From positions 1 to 14,156 of the forward strand of contig DJWY01000004.1 in the NCBI GenBank assembly GCA_002448305.1: a stretch of 14,156 nt of DNA, given 5' to 3'. Shown here piece after piece: positions 14,030-14,156 of this stretch (position 1 is the stretch's first letter; each line of letters begins with the position of its first letter). The translations under genes and the position numbers were made by a program. The notes under the pieces are model-generated. The model did not search any database and was not told where the DNA came from. It was given only the letters and a program-made list of their open reading frames with translations. Source of the DNA: Selenomonadales bacterium UBA7018 (GTDB lineage: Bacteria > Bacillota > Negativicutes > Selenomonadales > Selenomonadaceae).

Positions 14030-14156
14030 TCAGCTTTCGTAAAGATAGCGCAGGGCGTTCAAGTTTTGAGTGTTCAAATCTTTGTGGCAGGCACAACCTT
14101 TAGAGTTCAACTCCATTGTTTGACGATTGCCGGCGGAATATTTCTCCCAATGCGGG
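14030..14156 (-). CDS. Type B carboxylesterase, copy 3 (partial, C-terminus only)
   Basis: The minus strand encodes the last 41 residues of a third esterase, from PHWEKYSAGNRQTMELNSKG to ALRYLYES and a TGA stop at 14030-14032. The gene continues beyond the right edge of the window. Compared with copy 2 only four of these residues differ, including CACH in place of CVLH after the conserved glycine, which adds a cysteine. Family assignment rests on this near-identity with copies 1 and 2. Its catalytic residues and start are outside the window. Confidence 0.85.
   Translation of the reverse strand, partial: PHWEKYSAGNRQTMELNSKGCACHKDLNTQNLNALRYLYES

Noticed and set aside
13771..14103. Plus-strand open frame across the start of esterase copy 2 and the terminator
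   Set aside because: It is antisense to the esterase N-terminus, crosses a minus-strand terminator and has no recognisable motif.

Overview
The window reads as chromosomal DNA of a fermentative, probably diderm member of the Firmicutes (a Negativicutes/Selenomonadaceae-like bacterium). This is inference from gene content: a four-subunit mannose-family PTS is typical of Firmicutes and enterics. Shine-Dalgarno sites are mostly strong. The secreted proteins carry Tat signals or signal-peptidase-I type leaders, and the two sugar-binding proteins lack the lipobox expected in a Gram-positive monoderm. Genes are closely packed and no rRNA, tRNA or CRISPR array is seen.

Region 1 (about 61-3200, minus strand) is a compact four-gene operon: TetR repressor, Tat-exported iron-sulfur flavoprotein with a lipobox, Tat-exported amidohydrolase of the ACMSD-like family, and a secreted protein with two antibiotic-biosynthesis-monooxygenase (ABM) domains. 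It starts at a perfect-consensus sigma70 promoter (TTGACA-17-TATAAT). Two copies of a TTGACA/TGTCAA palindrome flank that promoter and look like the repressor's own operators. The set suggests inducible envelope-side processing or detoxification of an aromatic or quinone-like compound.

Region 2 (3383-6141, plus strand) is a mannose-family PTS encoded as separate IIA, IIB, IIC and IID genes, closed by a hairpin terminator. Spacers between the subunit genes hold hairpins that may tune subunit ratios.

Region 3 (6227-10424, plus strand) is a tightly coupled, partly overlapping operon: a RbsB-like sugar-binding protein, a DesK/NarX-type histidine kinase with a bare membrane domain, a LuxR-type response regulator, and a MalE-like sugar-binding protein. 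No ABC permease or ATPase accompanies the binding proteins. The most economical reading is a four-component sugar sensor controlling the neighbouring PTS, analogous in layout to LevQRST of Streptococcus mutans but apparently built from different kinase and regulator families.

Region 4 (10435-14156, minus strand) holds a decayed IS5-family transposase end and then a tandem array of type B carboxylesterases with Tat signals: two complete 525-residue copies and the last 41 codons of a third that runs off the window. The array probably continues beyond the right edge. A rho-independent terminator follows the third copy.
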